Source: Streptomyces albireticuli
Lineage (GTDB): Bacteria; Actinomycetota; Actinomycetes; Streptomycetales; Streptomycetaceae
Direction of reading: 5' to 3'
Assembly: GCF_002192455.1 (NCBI RefSeq)
Contig: NZ_CP021744.1
Span: forward strand, 1,550,001-1,614,000
DNA: 64,000 nt
In this document: positions 28,013-38,170 of the stretch, one piece after another
How the letters are laid out: each line of letters opens with the position of its first letter
Numbering within the stretch: position 1 is the stretch's first letter
Notes under the pieces: model-generated
What the model was told of the DNA's origin: nothing
Databases searched by the model: none
Seen by the model: only the letters and a program-made list of their open reading frames with translations
Program-made: the position numbers and the translations under genes

Positions 28013-29156
28013 GGAGCCGCGCGTCCTCGCCGGCCGGCGGGTCCGTCAGCGAGCCGTGCACGCGCAGCCGGGCGACGCCGCCGTCGGGGAGGACGTCGAG
28101 CCGTACGTGCGTGGCGACGGGCCGGCCGGCCAGCGGGAAGCGGTGGACGGTGTCGGGCTGGAGGCGGGTGCGCGGCAGGACCTCGGTCCAGGCGGCGCCG
28201 GGGTCGGCCGGGTCCGCGCCGGTGCCGGCGTCGAGGACGGAGAGGGCCGCCCAGCCGGGGGAATTGCCCTTGTAGCAGCCGGTGTCGATCTCGGCGGCCC
28301 GCAGCAGGGCCCGGCCGGTGAGGCGGTAGCGGACCCAGTCGTGGCCGGTGTCGCGGCGGCGGCGGGTCTCCCAGCCGTCGCCCATCTCGCGGGAGCGGCC
28401 GGGCCGGATGCTGTTGAAGGGCGAGCTGTAGAAGCGGTCGGAGGCGTCCTCGACATGGCCGCCGTTCTCCAGCGCGGCGAGGTCGAAGACGCCGAGGGCG
28501 GCGAGCCAGGCGGGGTCGGGGACCGCCTCGCCGTGGACCCGCAGCCGGGCGACGCCGCCGTCGGGGTACTGGCGCAGCCGCAGGTGGGTGAAGCGCTCCC
28601 GGGCGTGGACGGCGAAGGCGTTGGCGGCGTGCCCGCCGACGGGGGTGCGCGGCACGAGGACGGTCCACTTCACGTCCTCGGCGAGCAGGTCGCCGGGGGC
28701 GGGGGTGCCGGGCAGCGTGGTGGCCTCGACGGAGACGGCCTCGGGGTGGTTGCCGCGGAAGTGGGCGGTGTCGACGACGAGGCCGTGGACGCGGCCGGGG
28801 ACGCCGAGCCGGATCAGCGCCCAGTCGTGGTCGTCGGGGCCGGGGTGCGGGGCGGCGGCCGCGGTGCCGCGCCGGCGGCGGGTCTCCCAGCCGTCCATGA
28901 CCTTGCCCTTGTGGCCGAAGGCGTGCGGGTCGAAGCGGGGGGCGGCGGGCACGATCAGGTTCTCGCGCTCGGCGAAGAACTCGTCGCTGGCGACGACGAC
29001 GGCGGCGCCGAGGTCCCGGTCGGCGAGGTCGGGCAGGTGCCCGAAGGGGACGGGGGCGGAGCGGTAGTCGGCGTACGGGTCGCCGCCCGTGTACGGGTCC
29101 GCGTTGCCGGTGAAGGGCGGGTCGGAGGGGCTGCCGGAGGGGCGTATGCCGGTCAT
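27993..29156 (-). CDS. alc: Allantoicase
   Basis: The 387-residue protein is made of two similar jelly-roll allantoicase repeats. Each carries a [14 protein letters not shown] or [14 protein letters not shown] motif, a [10 protein letters not shown] or [10 protein letters not shown] motif and a [12 protein letters not shown] motif. It hydrolyses allantoate to ureidoglycolate and urea in the cytosol. The start overlaps the allantoinase stop (ATGA), so the two form one operon. Length and duplicated architecture match the family. Confidence 0.95.
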   Translation of the reverse strand: MTGIRPSGSPSDPPFTGNADPYTGGDPYADYRSAPVPFGHLPDLADRDLGAAVVVASDEFFAERENLIVPAAPRFDPHAFGHKGKVMDGWETRRRRGTAAAAPHPGPDDHDWALIRLGVPGRVHGLVVDTAHFRGNHPEAVSVEATTLPGTPAPGDLLAEDVKWTVLVPRTPVGGHAANAFAVHARERFTHLRLRQYPDGGVARLRVHGEAVPDPAWLAALGVFDLAALENGGHVEDASDRFYSSPFNSIRPGRSREMGDGWETRRRRDTGHDWVRYRLTGRALLRAAEIDTGCYKGNSPGWAALSVLDAGTGADPADPGAAWTEVLPRTRLQPDTVHRFPLAGRPVATHVRLDVLPDGGVARLRVHGSLTDPPAGEDARLLTEGGS

Positions 29157-30502
29157 GAGCCGCGCTGCCTTTCGAGGAGGAGGCCGGTGGGTTCGGCGGT
29201 GGCGCCGGGGCCCGCGACGCGGCGGCCGCGCAGCCAGGTGGACCTGACGACGCCGAGGAGTTCCTTGCCGGCGTAGGCGGTGCCGGGGTTGCGGTGGTGG
29301 AGCTCGGCCGGGTCGACGGTGAAGGGCTCGTCGGGGGCGAGGACCGCGAAGTCGGCGTCGCGGCCCGGGGCGATGGCGCCCTTGTGGTGGAGCCCGGCGA
29401 GGGCGGCGGGTGCGGTGGCCATCCAGTGGGCCACGTCCCGGAGGGTGTGGCCGCGGCGCCGGGCCGCGGTCCAGACGGCGGGGAGGCCGAGCTGGAGGGA
29501 GGAGATGCCGCCCCAGGCGGTGCCGAAGTCGGGGACCTTGAGGTCGGTGGTGCAGGGCGAGTGGTCGGAGACGACGCAGTCGAGGGTGCCTGCGGCGAGC
29601 CCCTCCCAGAGGGCGTCCTGGTTGGCGGCCTCGCGGATGGGCGGGCAGCACTTGAACTCGGTGGCCCCGTCCGGGACCTCCTCGGCGGTCAGGGTCAGGA
29701 AGTGGGGGCAGGTCTCGGCGGTGACACGCACGCCCTCCGCCCGGGCGGCGGCGATCAGCGGCAGGGCGTCGGACGACGACAGGTGCAGGACGTGCACGCG
29801 GGTGCCGCGCCGCCGGGAGACGGATATCAGTCCGGCGACGGCGTCGTTCTCGGCGGCGCGCGGCCGGGAGGCGAGGAAGCCGGCGTAGCGCCGGCCGTGG
29901 GGCCGTGGGGCGCGGTCGAGGTGGGCGGGGTCCTCGGCGTGCACGATCAGCAGGCCGCCGAAGGACGCGGTCTCCGCCGCGACGGCCTCCAGGTCGTCGG
30001 GGCCGAGGGCCGGGAACTCCTCGACGCCGGAGGGCGAGAGGAAGGACTTGAAGCCGAGGACGCCGGCGTCGTGCAGGGGGCGCAGGTCCGCGAGGTTGGT
30101 GGGCAGGGCGCCGCCCCAGAAGCCGACGTCCACGTGGACCGCGCCGCGTGCCACGTCCCGCTTGACCCTGAGGTGCTCGACGGTGGTGGTCGGCGGGAGG
30201 CTGTTGAGCGGCATGTCGACGAGGGTGGTGACGCCCCCCGCGGCGGCCGCGCGGGTCGCGGTGCGGAATCCCTCCCACTCGGTGCGGCCCGGGTCGTTGA
30301 TGTGGACGTGGGTGTCGACGAGGCCGGGGAGCAGGGCGTCGTCCCCGAGGTCCTCGGTCGCGGCGCCGGGCGGCGGGGCGGTGCCGTGGGGCAGCACGGC
30401 CGCTATCCGGCCGGCGGCCACGGTGACGGCGGCGGGGCGGGTCCCCTCCGGGGTGACGACGCGTGTGGAGCGCAGCATCAGCTCCACCGGTTCTGGGGAC
30501 AC
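29153..30502 (-). CDS. allB: Allantoinase
   Basis: The 449-residue amidohydrolase has the metal site [20 protein letters not shown] (about 58-77), the carboxylated-Lys motif [36 protein letters not shown] and [15 protein letters not shown]. These are characteristic of allantoinase within the cyclic amidohydrolases. It opens the hydantoin ring of allantoin to give allantoate, the substrate of the next gene product. A well-formed inverted repeat (30577-30593) lies 75 bp upstream and is a probable AllR operator. Confidence 0.95.
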   Translation of the reverse strand: MSPEPVELMLRSTRVVTPEGTRPAAVTVAAGRIAAVLPHGTAPPPGAATEDLGDDALLPGLVDTHVHINDPGRTEWEGFRTATRAAAAGGVTTLVDMPLNSLPPTTTVEHLRVKRDVARGAVHVDVGFWGGALPTNLADLRPLHDAGVLGFKSFLSPSGVEEFPALGPDDLEAVAAETASFGGLLIVHAEDPAHLDRAPRPHGRRYAGFLASRPRAAENDAVAGLISVSRRRGTRVHVLHLSSSDALPLIAAARAEGVRVTAETCPHFLTLTAEEVPDGATEFKCCPPIREAANQDALWEGLAAGTLDCVVSDHSPCTTDLKVPDFGTAWGGISSLQLGLPAVWTAARRRGHTLRDVAHWMATAPAALAGLHHKGAIAPGRDADFAVLAPDEPFTVDPAELHHRNPGTAYAGKELLGVVRSTWLRGRRVAGPGATAEPTGLLLERQRGS

Positions 30503-30576
30503 GCCTTCTCCTCTCCCAGCGGCTCCGGCGGCCCCCGTGCCTTCCGGGGGTGCCGGTGATGACGAGCGAGATGTCT

Positions 30577-30593
30577 TTCAACGTTCTGTTGAA
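30577..30593. promoter_or_regulatory. Candidate AllR operator between allB and allR
   Basis: Inverted repeat TTCAAC-N5-GTTGAA in the divergent promoter region of allantoinase and the IclR-type regulator. The same pattern (TCAAC-N5-RTTGA) recurs before malate synthase and OHCU decarboxylase. Confidence 0.65.
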
Positions 30594-30770
30594 CGGCGGT
30601 GGAGGCAGTCTTCAGCGGGGCCCCGCACCCGTCAAGACCTCCGCACCGCCCCCGCTCCCTCCTGCGGCTTTCCGGGAGACAGAAAAGGGATTTCTTCTGA
30701 CGGAAGGTGGCGAACGGGAGGGGCGACGGGCCGGTAGGCTTCTGCCACCCGTCCCGGAAGGACCCCGAAC

Positions 30771-31553
30771 GTGCCCTCGCCCACCGAGCCCCGAACCGCC
30801 TCACCCACGGGCGGTGTCCAGTCCCTGGAGCGCGCTTTCGACCTCCTGGAGCGGATGGCGGACGCGGGCGGCGAAGTGGGGCTGAGCGAGCTCTCCGCGA
30901 CCAGCGGCCTGCCGCTGCCGACCATCCACCGGCTGATGCGCACGCTGGTGGCCTGCGGCTACGTCCGCCAGCACCCCAACCGCCGGTACGCGCTGGGCCC
31001 CCGTCTGATCCGGCTCGGCGAGAGCGCCTCCCGGCTGCTCGGCACCTGGGCCCGCCCGCACCTCGCGCGGCTGGTCGAGGAGACCGGTGAGACCGCGAAC
31101 ATGGCGCTGCTCGACGGCGACGAGGTCGTCTATGTGGCGCAGGTGCCCTCGCGCCACTCGGTGCGGATGTTCACCGAGGTCGGTCTGCGGGTGCTGCCGC
31201 ACACCACCGGCGTGGGCAAGGCGCTGCTGGCGCAGAGCCCCGACGACGAGGTCCGCGCGCTGCTCGCCCGTACGGGCATGCCCGCCGCGACCGAGAAGAC
31301 GATCACCACGCCGGAGGGCTTCCTGGACGCCCTGACCCGGGTGCGCGAGAGCGGCTACGCCGTGGACGACAACGAGCAGGAGATCGGCGTCCGCTGCCTC
31401 GCGGTCCCGGTGCCGAACGCCCCGACGGCCGCGGCCATCTCCATCTCGGGCCCGGCGGGCCGGGTCACGGACGCGGCCACCGAGCGGATCGTGCCGCTGC
31501 TCCAGCAGGTGGCGGCCGAGCTGTCGGTGACGCTGGCCAGCGCGTCCGCCTGA
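30771..31553 (+). CDS. allR: IclR family regulator, AllR-like
   Basis: The 260-residue protein has an N-terminal winged helix (SLERAFDLLERMADAGGEV, then LSELSATSGLPLPTIHRLMR, about 17-85). The C-terminal IclR effector domain (about 90-255) includes NMALLDGDEVVYVAQVPS, TGVGKALLA and VRCLAVPVPN. It is divergent from allantoinase-allantoicase and 380 bp from malate synthase's neighbour. In streptomycetes an IclR-type AllR represses allantoin catabolism and responds to pathway metabolites. Its identity rests on family plus position. Confidence 0.88.
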   Translation: MPSPTEPRTASPTGGVQSLERAFDLLERMADAGGEVGLSELSATSGLPLPTIHRLMRTLVACGYVRQHPNRRYALGPRLIRLGESASRLLGTWARPHLARLVEETGETANMALLDGDEVVYVAQVPSRHSVRMFTEVGLRVLPHTTGVGKALLAQSPDDEVRALLARTGMPAATEKTITTPEGFLDALTRVRESGYAVDDNEQEIGVRCLAVPVPNAPTAAAISISGPAGRVTDAATERIVPLLQQVAAELSVTLASASA

Positions 31554-31579
31554 CGCCGGGCCTCCCGCCCGGTTCCGGC

Positions 31580-31939
31580 TCAGCCCCCTTCGCGGGGGCC
31601 CGGCACCCGGTACAGCTCCTCCCCCGGCGTCCCGCCGAAGCGGTCGACCGCGGCCCTGACCTCGCCGAGGGCGGGGGCCAGGGCGCTCACCGAGCCCACC
31701 GCGCCCGCGACCAGGAGCAGCGCCCGGCGCAGCCGCGGCACCTCGGGCTCCCCGGCGCGCGCCATCGCGTCGAGGGCGGCCAGTTCGTCCTCGGCGGCGT
31801 CGCGGTCGGGTAACAGGGCGGGGTGTCCCGCGAGCGCCCGGCGCAGCCGGGACACCGCGTCGCACAGGTCGTTCACCCTCGGGTCATCGCCGACGCCTTC
31901 CACACGCTCCTCTTCCGCCACTCCGGCGCCCTCCGCCAC
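31580..31939 (-). CDS. DUF5955-like hypothetical protein
   Basis: The 119-residue, acidic, mostly helical protein starts MAEGAGVAEEERVEGVGDDP and has RVNDLCDAVSRLRRALAG and a hydrophobic stretch LLLVAGAVGSVSALAPALG. It converges on allR. I associate it with the streptomycete DUF5955 family; no function is known. Confidence 0.6.
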   Translation of the reverse strand: MAEGAGVAEEERVEGVGDDPRVNDLCDAVSRLRRALAGHPALLPDRDAAEDELAALDAMARAGEPEVPRLRRALLLVAGAVGSVSALAPALGEVRAAVDRFGGTPGEELYRVPGPREGG

Positions 31940-32092
31940 GACACTCCCCCTCCCACGCGCTAGCGCGGATCAGTTAACGCACTTTCCGTACCTCGCGCTA
32001 CACGCACAGCGAAATCAAGTCCGTACTCCGCACGCACGGGTGATGTGGCGGCCCCGGCCCCGCCCCGCCGACCGATGCGGTATGCAGGGGCC

Positions 32093-32722
32093 ATGACGCG
32101 CACCACGGCCACGACACACGAAGGCCCCGCCGGGGCGGCGTCCGTCGCCGGACTGCTGCTCGCGGCGGGCGGGGGCAGGCGGCTCGGCGGGCGGCCGAAG
32201 GCGCTGCTGGGGCACCGGGGGCGGCCGCTGGTGGAGCACGCGGCCCGGATCCTGGCCGAGGGGGGCTGCGCACCGAGGTACGTCGTGCTCGGCGCGGCCT
32301 CCGAGGAGGTCCGGGCCCGCGCCCGGCTCCCCGGCTGCGTGCTGCTGGACAACCCCGCCTGGGGCGAGGGGATGGGCTCCTCGCTGCGCGCGGGGCTCGC
32401 CGCGCTCACCCCGGGGGACGCGCCGGCGGTGCTGGTGACGCTCGTCGACCAGCCGCGGGTCGGCGCGGCGGCGGTGGCCCGCCTCCTGGCCGCGCACCGG
32501 GCCGGCGCGGACCTGGCGGCGGCCTCGTACGACGGGGAGCGCGGCCACCCGGTGCTCCTCGCGCGGCGGCACTGGGCGGGCGTCGCCCGCGCGGCCACCG
32601 GCGACCGCGGCGCCCGTGACTATCTGCGGGAGCACGCCGCGGAACTGACGCTCGTGGAGTGCGGGGACGTCGCGGACCCCGGCGACATCGACACACCGGA
32701 CGATCTGCGGCTGCTCGGCTGA
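32093..32722 (+). CDS. MocA/MobA-like nucleotidyltransferase
   Basis: The 209-residue protein has the NTP-binding loop AGLLLAAGGGRRLGGRPKAL (about 18-37) and later VTLVDQPRVGAAAVARLL and GHPVLLARRHW. It matches MobA-like molybdenum cofactor nucleotidyltransferases, which attach a nucleotide to the molybdopterin cofactor. Within a purine-degradation cluster it may mature the cofactor of a xanthine dehydrogenase, but no dehydrogenase gene is in the window. Shorter than CTP-type sugar transferases, and no enzyme-specific insertion is visible. Confidence 0.8.
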   Translation: MTRTTATTHEGPAGAASVAGLLLAAGGGRRLGGRPKALLGHRGRPLVEHAARILAEGGCAPRYVVLGAASEEVRARARLPGCVLLDNPAWGEGMGSSLRAGLAALTPGDAPAVLVTLVDQPRVGAAAVARLLAAHRAGADLAAASYDGERGHPVLLARRHWAGVARAATGDRGARDYLREHAAELTLVECGDVADPGDIDTPDDLRLLG

Positions 32723-32797
32723 CGGGGCTTCGGCCGGGCCGCCGGGGCCCGGCGGGCGTCCACGGGTGGCACGGGGCGCCGGAAACCGTTCCCCGAC

Positions 32798-32814
32798 GTC
32801 AACACCCCATTGAT
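32798..32814. promoter_or_regulatory. Candidate AllR operator upstream of malate synthase
   Basis: GTCAAC-ACCCC-ATTGAT keeps the spacing and core of the allB/allR inverted repeat (TCAAC-N5-RTTGA), 93 bp upstream of the malate synthase start. Confidence 0.5.
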
Positions 32815-32906
32815 GTTCCACCATGAGAAAACTATTCTCCACTGACGATCAGCCGGGCGGCACTCCGTGCCGTCGTCCCCGATCACCGCTGAAGGAGTGA
32901 CAGCCC

Positions 32907-34526
32907 ATGTCCGCACCAGCGCCGTCCCCGCTGGCCCTCGTCGACGCCCCGCCCGTCGCACGGCAGTCGGAGGTCCTGACGGACGGGGCGCTCGCCTTCG
33001 TCGGTGAGCTGCACCGCCGGTTCACCCCCCGCCGCGACGAGCTGCTCGCCCTCCGGGCCGGGCGCCGGGACGCCCTCGCCCGCACCGGCACGCTGGACTT
33101 CCTCCCGGAGACCGCCCACATCCGCGAGGACCCCGACTGGCGCGTCGCCCCCGCCCCCGCCGCGCTGGCGGACCGGCGGGTGGAGATCACCGGCCCGACC
33201 GACCGGAAGATGACCGTCAACGCCCTCAACTCCGGCGCCCGCGTCTGGCTCGCCGACTTCGAGGACGCCTCCTCCCCCACCTGGGAGAACGTGGTGCGGG
33301 GTCAGCTCAGCCTGACGGACGCCTTCGAACGGCGCATCGACTTCACCGACGAGCGCGGCAGGTCCTACGCCCTGCGGCCGGCCGAGCAGCTGGCCACCGT
33401 CGTCGTCCGGCCGCGCGGCTGGCACCTCGACGAGCGCCACCTCACCGACGGCGAACGGGCCGTGCCCGGCGCGCTCGTCGACTTCGGTCTCTACTTCTTC
33501 CACAACGCCCGGCGGCTGATCGGCCTCGGCAAGGGCCCGTACTTCTACCTCCCCAAGACCGAGTCCCACCTGGAGGCCCGGCTGTGGAACGACGTCTTCG
33601 TCTTCGCCCAGGAGTACCTCGGCATCCCGCGCGGCAGCGTCCGGGCGACCGTCCTGATCGAGACGATCACCGCCGCCTATGAGATGGAGGAGATCCTCTA
33701 CGAGCTGCGCGAGCACGCCTCCGGGCTGAACGCGGGCCGCTGGGACTACATCTTCTCGATCATCAAGAACTTCCGTGACGCCGGGGAGCGGTTCGTGCTG
33801 CCCGACCGCAACTCCGTGACGATGACGGCGCCGTTCATGCGCGCGTACACCGAACTCCTGGTGCGCACGTGCCACAAGCGCGGGGCGCACGCGATCGGCG
33901 GGATGGCGGCCTTCATCCCCTCCCGCAAGGACCCCGAGGTCAACCGGGTGGCCTTCGAGAAGGTCAAGGCGGACAAGGACCGCGAGGCGCGCGACGGCTT
34001 CGACGGCTCCTGGGTCGCCCACCCGGACCTGGTGCCCGTGGCCCGCGCCTCCTTCGACGCGGTGCTCGGCGACCGCCCGCACCAGAAGGACCGGCTGCGC
34101 GAGGACGTCCGGGTGACGGCGGATCAGCTCCTCGCCGTCGACTCCCTGGAGGCGAGGCCCACCCACGAGGGGCTGCGCAACGCCGTCGCGGTCGGCATCC
34201 GCTACATCGAGGCGTGGCTGCGCGGCCTGGGCGCCGTCGCCATCTTCAACCTGATGGAGGACGCCGCCACCGCGGAGATCTCCCGCTCGCAGATCTGGCA
34301 GTGGATCGACGCGGGGGTCGTCCTCGACACCGGCGAGAAGGTCACCGCGGAGCTCGCCCGCCGGGTGGCCGCGGAGGAACTGGCCGCGGTGCGGGCGGAG
34401 ACGGGGGAGGAGGCGTACGCGTCGGGACGCTGGGAGGAGGCGCACGACCTGCTTCTGCGGGTGGCTCTGGACGAGGACTACGCGGAGTTCCTGACGCTGC
34501 CGGCGTACGGCCTGCTGCGGGGCTGA
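32907..34526 (+). CDS. aceB: Malate synthase A
   Basis: The 539-residue protein has the family motifs [20 protein letters not shown] (substrate and Mg region, about 92-111), [49 protein letters not shown] and [16 protein letters not shown]. Length fits the A isoform. It condenses glyoxylate with acetyl-CoA to malate. Its place between allantoin and glyoxylate carboligase genes means that allantoin-derived glyoxylate can enter the TCA cycle. The start has GAAGGAG upstream, and an AllR-type inverted repeat precedes it. Confidence 0.96.
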   Translation: MSAPAPSPLALVDAPPVARQSEVLTDGALAFVGELHRRFTPRRDELLALRAGRRDALARTGTLDFLPETAHIREDPDWRVAPAPAALADRRVEITGPTDRKMTVNALNSGARVWLADFEDASSPTWENVVRGQLSLTDAFERRIDFTDERGRSYALRPAEQLATVVVRPRGWHLDERHLTDGERAVPGALVDFGLYFFHNARRLIGLGKGPYFYLPKTESHLEARLWNDVFVFAQEYLGIPRGSVRATVLIETITAAYEMEEILYELREHASGLNAGRWDYIFSIIKNFRDAGERFVLPDRNSVTMTAPFMRAYTELLVRTCHKRGAHAIGGMAAFIPSRKDPEVNRVAFEKVKADKDREARDGFDGSWVAHPDLVPVARASFDAVLGDRPHQKDRLREDVRVTADQLLAVDSLEARPTHEGLRNAVAVGIRYIEAWLRGLGAVAIFNLMEDAATAEISRSQIWQWIDAGVVLDTGEKVTAELARRVAAEELAAVRAETGEEAYASGRWEEAHDLLLRVALDEDYAEFLTLPAYGLLRG

Positions 34527-34534
34527 GGCCTTTT

Positions 34535-34750
34535 CCCCGGCCCCGTCCCTTCCCGCCGCATCCGATGTGCGGCTCCGCCGCGTGCGGGGCTCCGCCACGG
34601 ACCCCGGTCCTCGAACTCCCCCGGCTACCGCTGCGAGGTGCCCCCGGGCGGGCTGATTTCAGCCCGTCCGGCGTTTGAGGACACCGCGCGCCGGCGCGGC
34701 CGGGGGCCCGGGGGCTTGCCCCCGGTTCCGCGAAGGGGTGGGGCCGGGGA
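34535..34750. repeat. Dispersed intergenic inverted-repeat element, copy A
   Basis: About 215 bp between convergent genes, sharing long stretches with copy B at 37802-38000: GGTCCTCGAACTCCCCC, CTACCGCTG, GGGCTGATTTCAGCCCGTCC, then TTGAGGACACCGCGCG. It contains an inner hairpin GGGCTGA/TCAGCCC and imperfect outer arms. It probably also acts as a bidirectional terminator. Confidence 0.8.
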
Positions 34751-36301
34751 TCACGCCACCACCCCCAGCGCCACGAACCCGCAGATCAGCACCGCCAGAA
34801 TCACCAGCAACGGCCACACGAACCGCAAATACTTGTCGTACCCCACCTTCGCCAGCGCCACCCCGCCCATGATCACCGCGGTGGTCGGCACCCACAGGTT
34901 CATCAGGCCGCTCGCCGACTGCCAGGCCGTCACCACCACCGTCCGCCCCACGTCCGCGAAGTCCGCCAGCGGCGCCAGGATCGGCATCGCGAGCGTCGCG
35001 TGGCCCGAGGTCGAGGGGATCAGGAAGGCGAGCGGGAGGTTGACGAGGAAGACCATCACGCCGAAGAACGCGCCGGGCGTGCCGGAGACGGCGCCCTCGA
35101 TGGAGTGCAGCACCGTGTCGGTGATGCGGGCGTTGTTCATGAGGACCGTGACGCCCCGCGCCAGGACGATCGTCAGCGCGGGCGACATGAAGTCGCCCGC
35201 GCCCTTGACGATGACCGCGCTCAGCCGCTGCTCGCCCATGCGCGCGACGACGCCGACGAGCACCGACGCGACCAGGAAGAGCGCCGCCAGCTGGGCGAAG
35301 GACCAGCCCAGCTCCCAGCCGTAGGGCGTCGCGTCCGCCTTGCCCGTGAGCGCGCTCGCCCAGGGGATCACCGAGAAGATCATGAAGGCGAAGACCACGG
35401 TGACGATCACGAGCACGGCCTTCTGGAGCCCGGTCAGCTCCGGGGGCTCCGCGGCCTCCGCCGCCAGCTCCCGGTCGCCGGGCAGGAAGCCCACCAGCGA
35501 ACGGCCGGGGTCGGCCCGCACCCTCCGCGCGTACCGCTGGACGTAGCCGATGGCGACGCCCGTCAGGACGACCCACATCGCGAAGCGCAGCGCGATGCCG
35601 TCGCCCAGGGAGACCCCGGCGGCCGAGGAGGCCACCCCCGTGGCGAAGGGGTTGACGGTCGAGGCGAGCACCCCGACGCCCGCGCCGAGGATGATCGTGC
35701 CGGTGGCGACCATCCGGTCGTAGCCGAGGGCCAGCATCAGCGGCACGATCAGCCCGTAGAAGCCGAGCGTCTCCTCCGCGAAGCCCTCGACCGTGCCCAG
35801 CAGCGAGAAGACGGCCATGACGGCGGCGATCAGCAGGGCGCCGCGGGTGCGCAGCCGGTGGGCCAGCCGCTCGATGCCGCGGTCGAGGGCGCCGGTGGCG
35901 AAGACGACGGTGATGAACGCGCCGATGGCGAGCACGAAGAGGAAGACGCCGGCGCTGCCGTAGAGCGCGCCCACCGCGTCCGGGGCGACCTCGCCGGTAC
36001 GGGCGTCACGGATGCCGTAGAGGCCGTTGACGGGCGAGAGGAAGAGGTCGCCCAGGCGGTGGACGAACCCGCCGGGCGCGGCCTCGCGGTGGTACGTGCC
36101 CTGGACGGGGTTGCCGTCGTCGTCGCGCCGGTAGGTGCCGGAGGGAATGACGAAGGTGAGGATCCAGACGGCGAGGGTGACGACCGCGAGGACGGTCAGC
36201 GCGCTGGGGAAGGTGAAGCGCCTGTTGCCGGCGACTCCCTCCCCCTGCCCGCCCGCGTCGTTCTCCCGGTCGGACGGGCCGTCCCCGGCTTGCTGGTCCA
36301 C
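34751..36301 (-). CDS. YfcC family membrane transporter
   Basis: The 516-residue integral membrane protein begins at a GTG preceded by GGAGGGG (VDQQAGDGPSDREN). Helix 1 is LTVLAVVTLAVWILTFVIPSG, followed by GTYRRDDDGNPVQGTYH. About 12 more helices include GFAEETLGFYGLIVPLMLALG and IPSTSGHATLAMPILAPLADF. This is the pattern of the YfcC/C4-dicarboxylate anaerobic carrier-like family, with suggested arginine/ornithine or short-chain acid substrates. It follows the purine permease in the same direction, 69 bp apart, and may share its transcript. Substrate unknown. Confidence 0.85.
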   Translation of the reverse strand: MDQQAGDGPSDRENDAGGQGEGVAGNRRFTFPSALTVLAVVTLAVWILTFVIPSGTYRRDDDGNPVQGTYHREAAPGGFVHRLGDLFLSPVNGLYGIRDARTGEVAPDAVGALYGSAGVFLFVLAIGAFITVVFATGALDRGIERLAHRLRTRGALLIAAVMAVFSLLGTVEGFAEETLGFYGLIVPLMLALGYDRMVATGTIILGAGVGVLASTVNPFATGVASSAAGVSLGDGIALRFAMWVVLTGVAIGYVQRYARRVRADPGRSLVGFLPGDRELAAEAAEPPELTGLQKAVLVIVTVVFAFMIFSVIPWASALTGKADATPYGWELGWSFAQLAALFLVASVLVGVVARMGEQRLSAVIVKGAGDFMSPALTIVLARGVTVLMNNARITDTVLHSIEGAVSGTPGAFFGVMVFLVNLPLAFLIPSTSGHATLAMPILAPLADFADVGRTVVVTAWQSASGLMNLWVPTTAVIMGGVALAKVGYDKYLRFVWPLLVILAVLICGFVALGVVA

Positions 36302-36335
36302 GACGGAACACCCCTCCGCACCACTGGCGGTCGTT

Positions 36336-36355
36336 TTGCGCCGATTGTGGCGCAA
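36336..36355. promoter_or_regulatory. Inverted repeat upstream of the YfcC-like gene
   Basis: TTGCGCC-N6-GGCGCAA, 35 bp upstream of the chosen GTG start, in the short gap after the purine permease stop. It could be an operator or a weak terminator of the upstream gene. Confidence 0.45.
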
Positions 36356-36370
36356 TAAAGGGGTATCTCC

Positions 36371-37750
36371 CTAGCCGCCACGCACGGACCGGCCCGCTCC
36401 GAGGTGGTTGAACGCGAGGTTGAGGACGACGGCCGTCAGACAGCCGGCGCTGACGCCCGAGTCCAGGATGATCTTCAGGGTCTCGGGGATGGCCGCGTTG
36501 TCGTAGAAGGTGCGGGAGACCACGGGGATCAGGCCGATGCCGAGCGAGGTGGCGGCGATCAGGATGTTGTCGCCCTTGTCGAGACCCGCCTTGAGCAGGA
36601 CGCCGACGCCGCTGGCGGCGACCGTGCCGAAGAGCACGATGCCCGCGCCGCCCAGCACCGGGCGGGGCACGACGGCGATGAGCGAGGCGAAGGCCGGGCT
36701 CAGGCCCAGCAGGAGGAACATCAGCCCGCAGCCGGCGACGACGAAGCGGCTGCGCACCCGGGTGAGCGCGACCAGGCCGATGTTCTGGGCGAAGGCGCTG
36801 TTCGCGAAGCCGTTGAAGAAGGGGCCGACGGCGGTGCCGAGGGTGTCCGCGCGCAGCCCGCGCGCGATGACCTCCTCGTCCGCCTCCCGGCCCACGATCT
36901 CGCCGAGCGCGAGCATGTCGGCGGTGCTCTCCGTCATACAGACGAGCATCAGCACGCACATGGACACGATCGCCGGGACCGCGAACTGGGGCGCGCCGAA
37001 GTGGAAGGGTGCGGGGAACCCGACGAGAGGGGCGTGGGCGGCGGGCGAGAGGTCGACGGCTCCGGCCGGGACGGCGATCAGGGTGCCGGCGACCAGGCCG
37101 AGCAGGATGGCGATCTGCTGGAGGAAGCCGCGGAGCAGCCGCCGCAGCAGCAGCACGATCACCAGCGTGGCACCGGCCAGGCCGAGGTCGGTCAGGGACG
37201 CGGGCCGGTCCGGGCGGCCGCCCTGGATCCAGCCGAAGGAGACGGGCAGCAGCGTGATGCCGATCAGGGTGATGACGGTGCCGCTGACGACGGGCGGGAA
37301 GAAGCGGACGAGGCGGCAGAAGTAGGGGGCGAGGAGGAAGCCGAGCGCGCCCGCCACCATGACCGCGCCGTAGATGACCGGCAGGGCGTCCCGCCGGTCG
37401 GTCTGGGCGTCGGCGACGGCGAGCATCGGGGCGACGCCGGCGAAGGACACGCCGTTGACGAACGGCAGCCGCGCGCCGACCTTCCAGAAGCCGAGCGTCT
37501 GGAGCAGGGTGGCGATCCCCGCGGTGAAGAGCGCCGCGCCCACCAGGAAGGTGATCTCCTTCGGCGGCAGGCCGACGGCGGCGCCGACGACGAGGGGCGG
37601 GGCGACGACTCCGGCGTAGCTGGCGGCGACGTGCTGGAAGCCGCCGGCGAGCAGCTTGGTGAGGGGTGGGAGGTGGTCGACGGGGTGCGGGACGGGACGT
37701 TCCGGGGCCGGGTCGGGGGTTCGCTCGGTGGAACCGGGCACGGTGGCCAT
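36371..37750 (-). CDS. NCS2 purine/xanthine permease
   Basis: The 459-residue protein has about 14 helices and NCS2 signatures: LAGGFQHVAASYAGVVAPPL (helix 1), RLPFVNGVSFAG, VCMTESTADMLALGEIVG (the conserved Glu helix) and NGFANSAFAQNIGLVALTRV. These fit uracil-xanthine permeases, the urate/xanthine-type branch. It would import xanthine or uric acid by proton symport for the degradation genes on either side. The start is the ATG giving MATVPGSTERTPDP. Confidence 0.93.
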   Translation of the reverse strand: MATVPGSTERTPDPAPERPVPHPVDHLPPLTKLLAGGFQHVAASYAGVVAPPLVVGAAVGLPPKEITFLVGAALFTAGIATLLQTLGFWKVGARLPFVNGVSFAGVAPMLAVADAQTDRRDALPVIYGAVMVAGALGFLLAPYFCRLVRFFPPVVSGTVITLIGITLLPVSFGWIQGGRPDRPASLTDLGLAGATLVIVLLLRRLLRGFLQQIAILLGLVAGTLIAVPAGAVDLSPAAHAPLVGFPAPFHFGAPQFAVPAIVSMCVLMLVCMTESTADMLALGEIVGREADEEVIARGLRADTLGTAVGPFFNGFANSAFAQNIGLVALTRVRSRFVVAGCGLMFLLLGLSPAFASLIAVVPRPVLGGAGIVLFGTVAASGVGVLLKAGLDKGDNILIAATSLGIGLIPVVSRTFYDNAAIPETLKIILDSGVSAGCLTAVVLNLAFNHLGAGRSVRGG

Positions 37751-37801
37751 GGCGGGGTCCTCTTGTCGGTGACCGATGGGTGCCCGCCCCCGGGCGGGGG
37801 A

Positions 37802-38000
37802 CTTTCCCCTGCCCGCCCCTTCCCGATACCGGGGCTCCGCCCCGGACCCCGGTCCTCGAACTCCCCCAGCTACCGCTGGGAGGTGCCCCCGGACGGGCTG
37901 AAATCAGCCCGTCCGGCGCTTGAGGACACCGCGCGTCAGCGCGGAAAAGGGGGCCCGGGGGCGAAGCCCCGGTATCGGGAAGGGGCGGGGCTGGGGAAAG
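37802..38000. repeat. Dispersed intergenic inverted-repeat element, copy B
   Basis: Long, nearly perfect outer arms of about 35 bp (37802-37836 against 37965-38000, core CGCCCCTTCCCGATACCGG) enclose about 130 bp with two inner hairpins: CCCAGC-TACC-GCTGGG and CCGGACGGGCTGA-AA-TCAGCCCGTCCGG (37889-37916). The whole element can fold into a branched cruciform. It shares sequence with copy A. Confidence 0.85.
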
Positions 38001-38070
38001 AACCGCCGGAGGCGCGCAAGGTGCGGGCCGGAGCGCCGACCGGCCGCAGCCGGCCGCACCCCGGCCCGCC

Positions 38071-38096
38071 GCCCGTGGGCCCGAAGACCCACGGGC
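38071..38096 (-). terminator. Hairpin after the purine deaminase operon
   Basis: GCCCGTGGG-N8-CCCACGGGC lies about 75 bp past the 8-oxoguanine deaminase stop. The rest of this 420-bp gap is the dispersed repeat element. Confidence 0.55.
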
Positions 38097-38170
38097 CCGG
38101 CCGAGGGCCGTCCCCCTCGACCGAGTCCGGACGGACGGATGCGTGAGCGGAAAGGCGGACGGACGAACCC

